64,000 nt of DNA, from positions 6,594,133 through 6,658,132 of the forward strand of contig OU342804.1 of the NCBI GenBank assembly GCA_910591455.2, given 5' to 3'. Shown here in pieces: positions 1 through 10,317 of the stretch. Position 1 is the first letter of the stretch. The number at the start of each line of letters is the position of its first letter. The stretch comes from Pholis gunnellus (lineage: Eukaryota > Chordata > Actinopteri > Perciformes > Pholidae). The position numbers and the translations under genes were made by a program. Below the pieces are notes generated by a model. That model had not been told where the DNA came from, made no database searches, and saw only the letters and a program-made list of their open reading frames with translations.

Positions 1-93
1 GATCCCATTTGAATTGTGCCATGAATTCCACATTTGATGTTTGTCAATTTAAAAGATAATTTTGCAAGTCAAGAAAGTATAATTTTGTCTTAA

Positions 94-356
94 AACTGTG
101 AGCACGTGAGCATCTTCACTGTGCTCATGTTAGCATCTTCACTGTGAGCACGTTAGCATCGTCACTGTGAGCACGTTAGCATCTTCACTGTGCTCATGTT
201 AGCATCTTCACTGTGCACACGTTAGCATCGTCACTGTGAGCACGTTAGCATCGTCACTGTGAGCATGTTAGTATCTTCACTGTGCTCATGTTAGCATTGT
301 CACTGTGAGCATATTAGCATCTTCACTGTGTTCATGTTAGCATCTTCACTGTGCTG
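94..356. repeat. 23-bp minisatellite, about 11 units
   Basis: Tandem units of 23 bp built on GTTAGCATCTTCACTGTG followed by either AGCAC or CTCAT. Units differ at a few fixed positions (CTT/CGT, AGCAC/CTCAT), so at least two unit types are interspersed. The TGAGCA and TGCTCA endings are inverted relative to each other, so neighbouring units of opposite type can pair. No gene overlaps it. Confidence 0.9.
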
Positions 357-2530
357 TAGCATTGGGGTGTTAGCATTTAGCTGCTGTGCCTAAATGACAC
401 AGAGGTACTAGCATGGCTTTAGACTTGTTTTGCCATAAAAGAGCTAATTCATGCTTCCTGCTCTTTTTGTGACATAAAACAACTCTTTCAATGTGCCTGA
501 GTGAATCAGTAAATCACGCAAATCCCTTTTAAGAAGGGGATCTAAATTGTGAACCAGTCACTTTTTGGTGAAGTGTGACAAATTTCAAGTCTTTGCAGGT
601 TTCTTGATTGAAAACAGTGAAACACAACATGCAACCACAGGCTGGTTTCATTACATGTGACAAGTAAGTAAATTAACTTTTCAAGCGTGAATGAGCCCTG
701 AACCAAAGTCCCTTTAAAAAGACGTTGATTTCTGAAGGAGTCCTCACACATGCACCGAGGTGGTTGTGGAATATTCGATAAAAGAAAACGAGACCATGTA
801 GTAACACGTGAATGAAGAGATTGCACATCGTATAAGTTTTACTTTAGCTTGTTTGTTGTGGCTTTTTTTTGTGAGCCTAAAAGTACGATGAGTCAAAATG
901 TCAGTATTTATAGAGCCGAGGAACTGGGCCGAGAAAGAGGAGAGAAAATGAGACACTCGATACAAAATGAGAGAAAACAGAAGAGCGAGGAAGAAAGAGC
1001 ACTTTCAGATAATGACACATCCACCTCCTTCACGAACCAATGAATTTAAAATGAACGTGGACACAGTTGGTCGGCTAATATAGAAGGGGGGCCAAATGTT
1101 TCTCTCACATGTGGGTCAGAATCCTAAATGGGTGTCGTGTCGCTCCTTCTCCTCATGAAGTGAGAGTGTAATTCACCACCCAGCAGGACGAATGCAGCTG
1201 TATTTCTGTGCATTTGGAACAAACAGGTAGCTTTCTTCTCTACAACATATTCAGAGAGGCAACTAAAGTGAAGATTTCTGACCTTATATAATGGATTTTT
1301 AATTAGATGCTGCTGTTTGTCGGGCTAATTATCCCCCAGCCTCGACTCTGTTTCCTTTAATAGAAATGAAGTATATGAGGTGGCAGTCTATATGTATAAC
1401 TCTCTTTCCTAATGGTGTTTTTTTTTTTTTTTTCTTTGCTAAAGAGCTAACAAGGTCTTGTGGAGGGGCTTTTTTTCGGTGCTCTGATTTCCTGAGCATT
1501 TCAGCGAAGGAAACGCTGCGAGAAGCAGAGAAACTGGCAATTATGGCGTCATTATCATCAGCACATTGGAGGAGATTGTTGGGCTGATTAAAGGTTTCGG
1601 GTGTTTAATAATCTAAAGAGACTGACACAAGAGGGAAAATATTAGTCAGATAAAAGCAGTGTTTTAGCTGTCATGGAGTTTGGTGGGAATTTGTGCACTT
1701 TCTGAGCGCTTTATTCATCAGCTTTGACAAGATAACAGAATCTAACTACAAAGCATTTAGAGCATTTCTTTAAGCGAGTGACAAGAAAAAGGAAATCTTC
1801 CTTTGGACTATTTGTGGTGCAGGTGATGTATTATAAAGCTGTATAAACAGGCACACAAAGTCTGTGGTCTATTTTCTATAAAATAAGATCAGTACTGGGG
1901 GGGAAAAAGGATGAAATCGAATTTCTGTACATGAATGATCCTTTAGCTCTCATGTTGGTGCTTGAAGCCCGATCAGTGGCTCCACACGTTTAAACCATCT
2001 GTTATCATTTCCCCTTCAATCCACACAAGATGCTGCATCCAGGCAAAGACACAACACCGTGGAGGGTTTTAATTGCCATAATGCTGGATGCATTGTGTGC
2101 ATTCAACAAAACTCTGCAGGAATTTGAATGCTAATAACTTACTCTTTAGATGAAGAATGACATGTGTAAATTATTCATGATGAGCTGATACACTGGAAGA
2201 CAAACAGATTGGTGCAATTATTGCAGGGTGTTTGTTTTCTCAAAGAAGAGACAAGCCAAGAAAGAGAAATATAGAAGATACAATACAGACATTTCTATTA
2301 GCATTTTGTATTTAAAGTGAGAGTACAACATGTTGGGAAATGTGCTCTTCTGCCATTTTACAGAAATCCCACATTAATCTGCTGCACCGTGCACCCTGAA
2401 AAACGGGAACGTTGCTCTTTCTTTTATGCGGGCCTTCCGTGCGTCTACATTGACAACAATGAATTTGATGGCGCAAAAACATGTGACGTGAACGACCCCC
2501 AAGGCATCAGGATGCTGCTGTTAAAATCAT
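357..2530. other. Gene-free segment with possible conserved non-coding sequence
   Basis: No exon was recognised on either strand; open frames are short and have no family features. Much of 1260-1620 and 2020-2280 does not look like the dispersed repeats seen elsewhere, and both parts are rich in TAATTA/ATTA-type homeodomain cores. They are candidate enhancers only by composition. Confidence 0.35.
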
Positions 2531-2835
2531 AGACTGTATATAAGAAGTGGATGTAGTCATCAGTCACCCATTGGTTTGTGGACTGATGACGAGTTCGGCG
2601 ATTTTGCCATCGACATGTTTTTTTTTCGCAACCAGTGAACGGAAGTTCACATATTTGGACTGCGAAGGAGTGATGTAGAGACGCTGTATACGGCTCTAGT
2701 AGCGGCAGCGACTTGTCAATCACTGTGTAGCCCCGCCCTAAAGCATATCCTGCTTTATGTTCTGTTTGACTCTAAATGGACCATCATTTACTAAATGAAC
2801 ATCATGCTCTATTGAAGAAGACTTGAATTAGAGAC
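2531..2835 (-). repeat. Dispersed repeat family A, copy 1 (partial)
   Basis: Starts with AGACTGTATATAAGAAGTGG and runs through the CCCCGCCCTAAAGCAT segment to the TGAAGAAGACTTGA segment shared with seven other copies in the window. It is in reverse orientation relative to the copies carrying CCACCAGGGGGCGAC on the plus strand and stops before that motif. No terminal inverted repeats were seen, so the class (SINE-like or fossil DNA element) is undetermined. Confidence 0.8.
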
Positions 2836-2919
2836 ACTTTGATGTAAATTTAGAATTAACTATTGTATTATGCTTATAATCTACATTCCTGTGACAGCAA
2901 TGCATTCTGGGAGTCATAA

Positions 2920-3205
2920 CGTCAGCTCACCGTGTTTCTTTTCACAGTAATTAACTGCTCACCACTGAAAAGATGTGTACAATTGAATTACAATAATTTA
3001 CTGTCTTTCTCTGATACAGTAGAGATGCTGTAAATTGTCCAGTAAAATACTGTAATTTATTTGTATGTATTTTGTTACAGCCAATTGCTGTATCCTTTGA
3101 TTTCAGTAAGTTGTGGTATTCTTTTGATTTGGTAGATAATTGTATCTTATTGGCAAAACTGCTGTCAGTAATTTACTGTCATTTTACAGTAAAACATTTT
3201 ACTGC
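2920..3205. repeat. Dispersed repeat rich in ACAGTAAA / TTTACTGT
   Basis: Repeated short inverted motifs of the TACTGTAATTTA and TTTACTGT type, a pattern common in fish non-autonomous repeats. Boundaries are approximate. Confidence 0.4.
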
Positions 3206-3324
3206 AAAAAATATATATATATATAAATTGAATTCACAATTGAATGAATTTCAACCGGATTATGCAAACTGAGAATATTCTATTTCCTCACTTTCTTTAA
3301 AAAAGGGGCATAGCCTCATACCTA

Positions 3325-3326
<2 letters not shown>

Positions 3327-3352
<26 letters not shown>
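3327..3352. repeat. (CA)13 microsatellite
   Basis: Perfect CA dinucleotide run followed by TATACGTG. Confidence 0.9.
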
Positions 3353-3357
<5 letters not shown>

Positions 3358-4769
3358 GTGAGTTGAGTAGGTTTTCTTATGAGAGATTAAAGTTTATGAG
3401 GGACAAAGAGACTTAATAAAGGTCCCAGGTCAGACTCAAACAGAGAGGTGTGATCCGTGGTTGCTGTCTCAATAGATGAACTGCCGTGGGCAGGGTTTGA
3501 ACCTCTCTCTCTCAATGTCTCCTTTTCATTCCTCACACAACCACTTACGTAACCAAGTGCAACACCATGAATGCCTTTGAGGAGAAACTGTCCAAAAGTT
3601 ATTCTATAGATTGTTGCATTTCACCCCTTCTCTGTGACAGAAGGCTTTGCAGAACAACTTTAAACTCTTTATACAAACTAGTTGGTTTTAATCAAACTGA
3701 ACCCTTTGGTGAGGTCGCCGACTAATGTTGGGTGATAAAGTCTGAGTCTTCCAGTTCCTCATAAAGGTGTTGGATGGGGTTGACCCGCCAGATCGTTTGT
3801 ATACACAGAACCATCTGAGAAGCCGTCGTTGGAAACTGTTTGGAAAAGGGTTCTGATATAACCTTTCCAGGAGCCACCATTGTTGTTTAGAACAAACAGT
3901 GAACTTTAACTTTTGCTTTTACTCGGGACACGTACAGCGGCCTCCTGGGTGAAAGTCCTGTGCACTCTATACTACATCACCTGTCTTCCTTAGCAGCACT
4001 TGTGCCCATCCTGGCGCCTCGATCAGTGCTGGGCAAGTGAGTCAGGAAGTGTGATTAGTTTCTTTTTACTTATTACTCCTTTAAAAAGTAACAATGTTAC
4101 TTTACTCATTGTTTGGTTTCAAAAGTAATTAGATATGTTACTTATTATATTACTGTTGCTGAGCAACATGTTACTCCCCAACACGATTTCGTGGGTTGTA
4201 TACAAACTATGTTGCATTGTTTTTTTATTGGCAGGAACAGTAAATGTGAACAGCCTGCCTGTTCACCCGTCCTCACCGGCGCTGCAGGATATATATAGTC
4301 TACCGTCCCAGATGGTTTATTGTGCTTAGCTTTGAGTTGTACATCTGGGTTTAAACCTGGTTATTACCTGAGCTTACACAGTCATCTTGAAACATGTAAG
4401 GAACAAACGGCAACCGTTGACAACTGATTTCTAAATTATACATTTATGCAGGAGCATAAAGGTTTCCTTTACTTGGAACAAAACCATGAAAAACAGCCCC
4501 AGAGCAAAGTAGATAAGGAATCAGCTGTACTGACAACAGTGATGACAGTGTTCATAAACATATATATATATGCATGAACATTCTGCAAAGCAGAACAGTG
4601 TTACAAAACTAAACAATCCATTATGACGTGAGGTGTTATGTTATGTTGTTGAATTGATAATTATTTGTTTGCTGCCTGAATCAAACTGTTTACGAATGTT
4701 TTATGTTATTTTTCAGGACACAGATCAGCCAGCAGAAGGGCAGAAGGACTCGAGTGTAGTAAGAACCTT
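3353..4769. other. Gene-free segment
   Basis: No exon recognised. Around 4030-4160 there is a dispersed-repeat fragment with repeated GTTACTTTACT/AAAAGTAACAATG motifs. The remainder is AT-rich unique-looking sequence. Confidence 0.4.
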
Positions 4770-5291
4770 AGACTGTATATAAGAGGTTCACATAGTCACT
4801 GTGACGTCACCCATTGGTTTGTGGACTACGTTTCGAAACCTCATTTCGGCCGTCGACATCTTGTTTTCTTGCAACTAGAAATAACACAAGCGAGTGGAAC
4901 CGACTGCTGAATGAGACATTTTTAGGCAACTAAAATGTTACAATTAACTTTCATGAAGTAAAAACACTGAGAAAAGGTTAAAGTTGTAAGACAAAAACAC
5001 AGACAACTCCCAGACCAGACAACGCCGTAGTCGCAACCTGTCAATCACAGTAGCCCCGCCCTAAAGCATACCCGGCTTTATGGTCTGTTTGACTCTAAAT
5101 GGACCATCATTTACTAAATGAACATCATGCTGTATTGAATAAGACTTGAAACTAGAGATTGAGACCATAAACTCATGTTTACAATGTTTACTGAGGTAAT
5201 AAATCAAGAGAGAAGTAGTCATTTTCTCATAGACTTCTATACAACCAGAGGAGTCGCCCCCTGGTGGACACTAGAGAGAATGCAGGTTTAA
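4770..5291 (-). repeat. Dispersed repeat family A, copy 2 (near full length)
   Basis: The longest copy in the window. It begins AGACTGTATATAAGAGG, has the CCCATTGGTTTGTGGACTA and AGCCCCGCCCTAAAGCAT blocks, and ends with GTCGCCCCCTGGTGGACACT and TGCAGGTTTAA. The CTCF-like motif lies on the minus strand at 5253-5267. An insertion or divergent stretch lies at about 4880-5030. Confidence 0.85.
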
Positions 5292-7560
5292 GACATGACT
5301 CATTGTCTTCACTTTTCAGACCATGAAGCTGCTGACTGTCCACAGATCAGCAGATATGATCGGTAAATAATTCACTGTTGCAATCAGCCACATTCCCATC
5401 ACTTAGTTTCAACTTGTGACCCATGTTCCTCTTTCTTTTTTTCTTTGTTTGCCAAATGTTCTCATGACTTTCTCGACCTTTGCCATCAGCACACTAAGTA
5501 CTTTACAGGTTGTTGTTTTTTTCGGATGCTGCTCTTGTAGTTTGGGCTCATGTGATTTGCTCTGTTTGCAGCTGTCGACTCATGCTTCTTTAAAAATTCA
5601 TCATATGTTGATCATCCAAACTGATTTGTTGCCAGTCAGCCTCCTGCTGTATGAAACAGCTTCGTAATGTTGATTTAGTTGATTCAAATTTGTCCTTTTC
5701 CTTTAGGTGTATACATAACTTTGTCTGCCTCTTGTAGATAAATAATGTCACATAATTGACAATATATTTAAACCAATGAGAATTGTTTGGACTCAATGTT
5801 GTTCTATTATTACAGTCATGTCTGTGAGCTTACTGGAAATGGGGTTCATTAGAGGCCACTAAAAACTGAATAAACTGCATAACAAGCTTTTTTTAATTTT
5901 TGGGACAAAACTCAGGTTCAGTTTTCACCTCTACGTTCAATTCGATAAATTTAATTTTGAAAAATGAATAACAATTGATCCTAAGAGGGAACACAAACGT
6001 CTGTAGCAAAAAATATATTAATCCGATGTTATTGAGACGTTTCACTTAAAAACACAATAAAAAGTCAGGGTATCACTAATTAGACTTAATGAACTTCTGT
6101 GCAAAATATCATGACAATCCATGGACCAACATTGCCATCTGATTAGCTTTAACTTAATGATAATTAATAATATGTTGACTTTACTATCTCAAAATTAATG
6201 ACGTAGTGTTATGTTTGATGTAAAAGATCTGACATCATGTCATAGATTTTAGAAGGTCAAGATTGTGACTTAATATCTCACCATTTTGACTTCAACAAAT
6301 AACTAACTATATCATCACTACAACAAAGTATATCACATGTTTGACTTAAAAGGTTAAAATATTACAAATTCTAAAAATGTTGTCACTTCAATCCATCCAG
6401 TAGTTGTTGAAATATTTCAGTCTGAACTTTTAAATCCATTCTGCAAACACGACTAAAGCAATTTAACACCATAAAACAACTTAGCACCAGAGTGTGTTTG
6501 TCACAGCGAAGTAATATGGTTATTTTTTTACATTTCAGCTATACAATAATACATATTGCAGGACTGATGACAGCTGCGAATGTTAGTGTAAATAACTGTT
6601 ATCTAAAGCTGCAGACACAGCTGAATGTAACAATCAAAAGCCTTGCTGGAGGGATTGTGAACACATTTTAGAGGCAGCAGTTTTATGGAGGTGAATTAGC
6701 CAAAACACGTGATTTCACTGCTTCATGCGACAGATGTGGCTCTAATCCAACAGTGTTTTGTGTTCTCTTGCTCCTAAACATGACTCAGTCATTTCTAAGC
6801 ACAGGATTAATTTCTAACAACACTGCTGGCTTGAATTTAGCACCATCATGTGATACATACTGTAAACTCTCCATGAGTCAGAAGTTACATTTCCACATTT
6901 TTAATGCGCCTGAGTCTTACTCAGTAATGAGAGAAATGACAGTAATAGCAGGAAATATACTGAAGCTTTGTGCGTGTTGAGTTTTCTACTCGTAGTCAGA
7001 AATGGAAGCTGTCTATCATCCGATCCTTTGAACAACATTCTACAGCGTCTGCAAGATATGTTTCTCCTGAATTAGCCACCTGATAACAATTCATTTTAGG
7101 ACTGTGCGTGATAAAAGGAAGACAAATATGAAATCTGCAATATGGACCCTTTAGGATACTAAAACCCAAATAAGATTATAAATGAATTAACACGTCTTTA
7201 TCTGGAAATGTTCAAACCCTCATGATCTGAAGTTAATTGGCTTTTCATTTCTGTTTTGGGACATTTTATTGTATTTATCATTTTCATTTGCTGATACACT
7301 GAATCGTTTTTTTATGTTTTGTTTTTTGCAGAAAGTCGAATAAGGAAATCAGTACCACTCTCTTTAATCTTTTTTTACATGTTTTTGGTTTGTTTCATTC
7401 CTAACTGCTGTGGTCATGAACATTGGAGGCAAAATGTGCCCATCAACACCTCAAAAACGTAAAAATGCCAATTTATGGTTTAACTATGGACAGAGCAAGG
7501 CTAGCTGTTTCCCTCTGCGTACAGTCTTTATGCTAAGCTAGGCTAATCTGCTCTTTACTT
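5292..7560. other. Gene-free AT-rich segment
   Basis: No exon with family similarity or paired splice signals was recognised. At 7487-7560 there is a fragment of the dispersed repeat containing TTATGCTAAGCTAGGCTAA, seen more fully at 53286-53625. About 6530-6980 looks like non-repeat sequence. Confidence 0.35.
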
Positions 7561-8400
7561 AAAGGAACAGTGAGTAACATTCAGGGGGATTCATTGGCAG
7601 AAATGAATGACTGATATTCATAAGTATGTGTAGTGACTTTAACCAATATCCATTTTTTCTATCTAAATGCCACTGGGGGGTGAACGGGAGAACTTGTTCG
7701 GACGCGTGTTCCACAAACATTTCATTGTCCAATGCGCTGTCTTTCTTTCGATCCGTTGATCCATTTATTCCGGTTACATGACACCATAACAGAAACACAT
7801 AGGATACTGGACTGGATAATATATCACCTGCGACTCCACATTGACACGACAAGTTGCCTTGAGACGTCTAGTTGCTTTGAGACGACTAGTCATATCAAGG
7901 CAACTTGTCGTGTCAATGTGGAGTCGCAGGAACAAGTTCTCCCGTTCACTCCCCAGTGGCATTTAGATAGAAAAAATGGATATTGGTTAAAGTCACTACA
8001 TTAAGTCAAAAACTGTTGGCTTCCCGTCCACACACACACCTGGCTCATTATCAGGCACTTACCTAAATGCACTTTCAGGGCAATGTGCCACCCACTGATC
8101 CATGCCAGAACTGCACACAAATTCACCCTGTGTTACCCTCAAAAACAAAAGAAAACAACAAACCCACATTATGGCTCCAACAGTATGTTTAATGAGTGTA
8201 TAATCACCTGAAACTAAGAGTCTTTGTGTTTCTTTAGCTTTGAATGAGCCATTCATATCTACATAAGGAGCGGGTCCTCTTCACAGTCCGAAATGTTTCT
8301 ATAGTAGCCCAGAACGGACAACCAAACACCGGCTCTTTCAGAGACTTTCATGTTTTTACCAGGCGGTAACCTCCGGTTCTGCAGAGGGAAGCTAACGTGG
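7561..8400. repeat. Fish dispersed repeat split by an inserted foldback element
   Basis: The left part (7561-7629: GGAACAGTGAGTAACATTCA, then TTCATAAGTATGT) and the right part (from 8182: AGTATGTTTAATGAG, TAATCACCTGAAACTAAGAG, then GGAGCGGGTCCTCTTCAC) read as two halves of one repeat. AGTATGT is present at both break sites (7623-7629 and 8182-8188), as expected for a target duplication. That the halves belong together is inferred from my recollection of the family in other fish genomes. Confidence 0.5.
7630..8000. mobile_element. Foldback (palindromic) MITE-like element
   Basis: Two nested inverted repeats. The outer arms are 7630-7699 and 7930-7999 (about 70 bp; GTAGTGACTTTAACCAATAT against ATATTGGTTAAAGTCACTAC) with few mismatches. 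The inner arms are 7830-7860 and 7897-7927 (31 bp; GCGACTCCACATTGACACGA against its complement) around a 36-nt loop. No transposase is encoded. The inserted segment may extend to 8181, where the host repeat resumes. Confidence 0.75.
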
Positions 8401-8705
8401 AAGTGTCTTAAAACCTGCATTCTCTCTACTGACCACCAGGGGGCGACTCCTCTGGTTGTATAGAAGTCTATGAGAAAATGACTCTACTTCTCTCTTGATT
8501 TATTACCTCAGTAAACATTGTAAACATGAGTTTATGGTCTCAATCTCTAGTTTCAAGTCTTCTTCAATACAGCATGATGTTCATTTAGTAAATGATGGTC
8601 CATTTAGAGTCAAACAGACCATAAAGAACTTGAAGCTTCAAAACATCAGTCCACAAAGCAAAGAGTGACAGCACGATGACTACGTCCACTTCTTATATAC
8701 AGTCT
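8358..8705 (+). repeat. Dispersed repeat family A, copy 3
   Basis: Runs from ACCAGGCGGTAACCTCCGG through CCACCAGGGGGCGAC (8433-8447) and the AGAAGTCTATGAGAAAATGA core to CTTCTTATATACAGTCT. A deletion removed the CAGGGG...GATTGACAGG part present in copies 1, 2 and 8. Confidence 0.85.
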
Positions 8706-10186
8706 GTGGTTTTTACGTTACCTGAAGGCCACCGTAGTTCTCTGACATGCTTGGAAAGGGAGGCGTGAGCAGAGTTATTCAGTTGGATGCAATCTGCGAC
8801 TTTACCACGACTAGCTGATTGGTTGTGTTTGCCTTCAGCTCTTATAAAGGTTCTTGGGATTTTACTTCCAACATCAAACTTCAAACTGCTGATGAACTGG
8901 TCCCTATTGTTTTGCTTCAGTCTTTGACGATACAACAGGACTGAATCTAATCTAATTTAATGTATTGTATTGTATTTATTGTATTTTATGAACATATCCG
9001 TCTAAATTACAAGTCATCATCTTCAGCTGTTTGAATGCCATTTTTTCTCACAATCCCTCCAGATTCCATAAAGCAGGAGATAGAGGAACGTTTTATATTA
9101 CAAGATAAGTGTTCATTATGAGGTTTAAGGTCTTGTGTTTCGCTGTAATTCCATGTTTTTATTTTCCTTTTAGTGAAATCTACAGTTGCAGTACTTTTCA
9201 AGCAGTCGTGCTGTGAGACTTCAGACATGCTGTTAAATAAATTAGATTTTCAGTATTTGGATAAGCCTGTCTGTGATTGTGATGTTTTAATTGCTCAGTT
9301 TTCCCCCCATGAGGTTTTATGAGAGAAAGGTTTAAGTGTGATGTGTAGACTGAGGGAGAACCCTGGATGGTGGTCTCTGATTTGTGGGACGAGGTCGCCA
9401 CAAGCTGTTCAGTCCTCGTCATTACAAAACAGATTTTATTTACGCACTCAAACAGCCTGTTGAAACAACAGCAAATGAATATTCCACCTGGTGGAAGACA
9501 TGGCTTTACTGGCAGAATAATAATAAATTAAATAAGAAGTATATTTGTGAAAGAACCAGTGGTGAAATGTAACCAAGTATATTTATACTGTACTCAAGTA
9601 AAATTTTGAGGTAACTGTACTTCACTTGAGTATTTTCTCTCAGAGGGAAATATTGTATGTTTTACTCCACTACATTTATCTGACAGCTTTAGTTTTTACA
9701 ATTTAAGATTGTTTCACAAAATATATGAAGAGTTGTTCGTTATAAATTAAACTACCCAACAGTTTAAACGAATACAGTTGAAACAATTAACAGAAATGAA
9801 TTGGCATCTATTTTGATGGTTTTGTCATGTAAAAACATTCTGTGGTTCCAGCTTCACAAATGTGAAGATTTGCTTCTTTTCCTATTAATAATAATAATAT
9901 TTGTAATGTAATCGTTATAAAGTTGAGGTTGGTTGAACAAACCAAGCATTGTCAAGGAGTCAGGGCTTAGAAATGTTACTGCATTTCTCACAATTTATTT
10001 ATAACAATTATGAGATAGTAAGTCATGATTATGAGATAGTAAGTTATAATTATGATACTAAGTCATGATTATCAGATGGTCATAATTACGAGATAGTAAG
10101 TCATATGAGATAGTAAGTCATAATTAACACGCCTTTTTGATTGTGCAATAAAAAAAAGAAAGAAAAGCAGAGCGTTGCACTAAAGG
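8706..10186. other. Gene-free segment upstream of ctsd
   Basis: No exon recognised. 9560-9720 is a TACTTGAGTA-type dispersed repeat (ACTGTACTCAAGTAAAA, TTTTACTCCACTACATTTA). 9990-10135 is a degenerate tandem array of TTATGAGATAGTAAGTCATA units, ending about 50 bp before the putative promoter. Confidence 0.45.
9990..10135. repeat. Degenerate tandem repeat, TTATGAGATAGTAAGTCATA units
   Basis: Five or six imperfect copies of a roughly 20-25 bp unit with internal TCATAATTATGA-type symmetry, immediately upstream of the ctsd promoter region. Confidence 0.7.
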
Positions 10187-10246
10187 CCGGAAGTGACGTA
10201 GCTGGAGTAACATAGCTTCCGCTCCTCCAGTCAGCTGATATAAAAG
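10187..10246 (+). promoter_or_regulatory. ctsd: ctsd core promoter: ETS/CRE-like composite and TATA box
   Basis: CCGGAAGTGACGTA at 10187-10200 combines an ETS core (CCGGAAGT) with an overlapping TGACGT half-CRE. TATAAAAG at 10239-10246 is a good TATA box, 72 bp before the start codon, and implies a short 5' leader. TCAGCTGA, an E-box, lies just upstream of the TATA box. A canonical lysosomal CLEAR motif (GTCACGTGAC) was not seen. Function is inferred from motif and position only. Confidence 0.6.
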
Positions 10247-10317
10247 TCGGCAGTTTGTCGACAACAAGCCTGAACAGCTCCGTCATTGTTGTGTCCAGGA
10301 AGCTTTTAACTGCCACG

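Noticed and set aside
94..356. Possible CRISPR-like array
   Set aside because: Units are directly adjacent with no unique spacers, and the window is vertebrate DNA; it is a minisatellite.
3481..3520. tRNA-like T-loop (GGGTTTGAACC)
   Set aside because: No matching acceptor, D-arm or anticodon stem could be placed around it.
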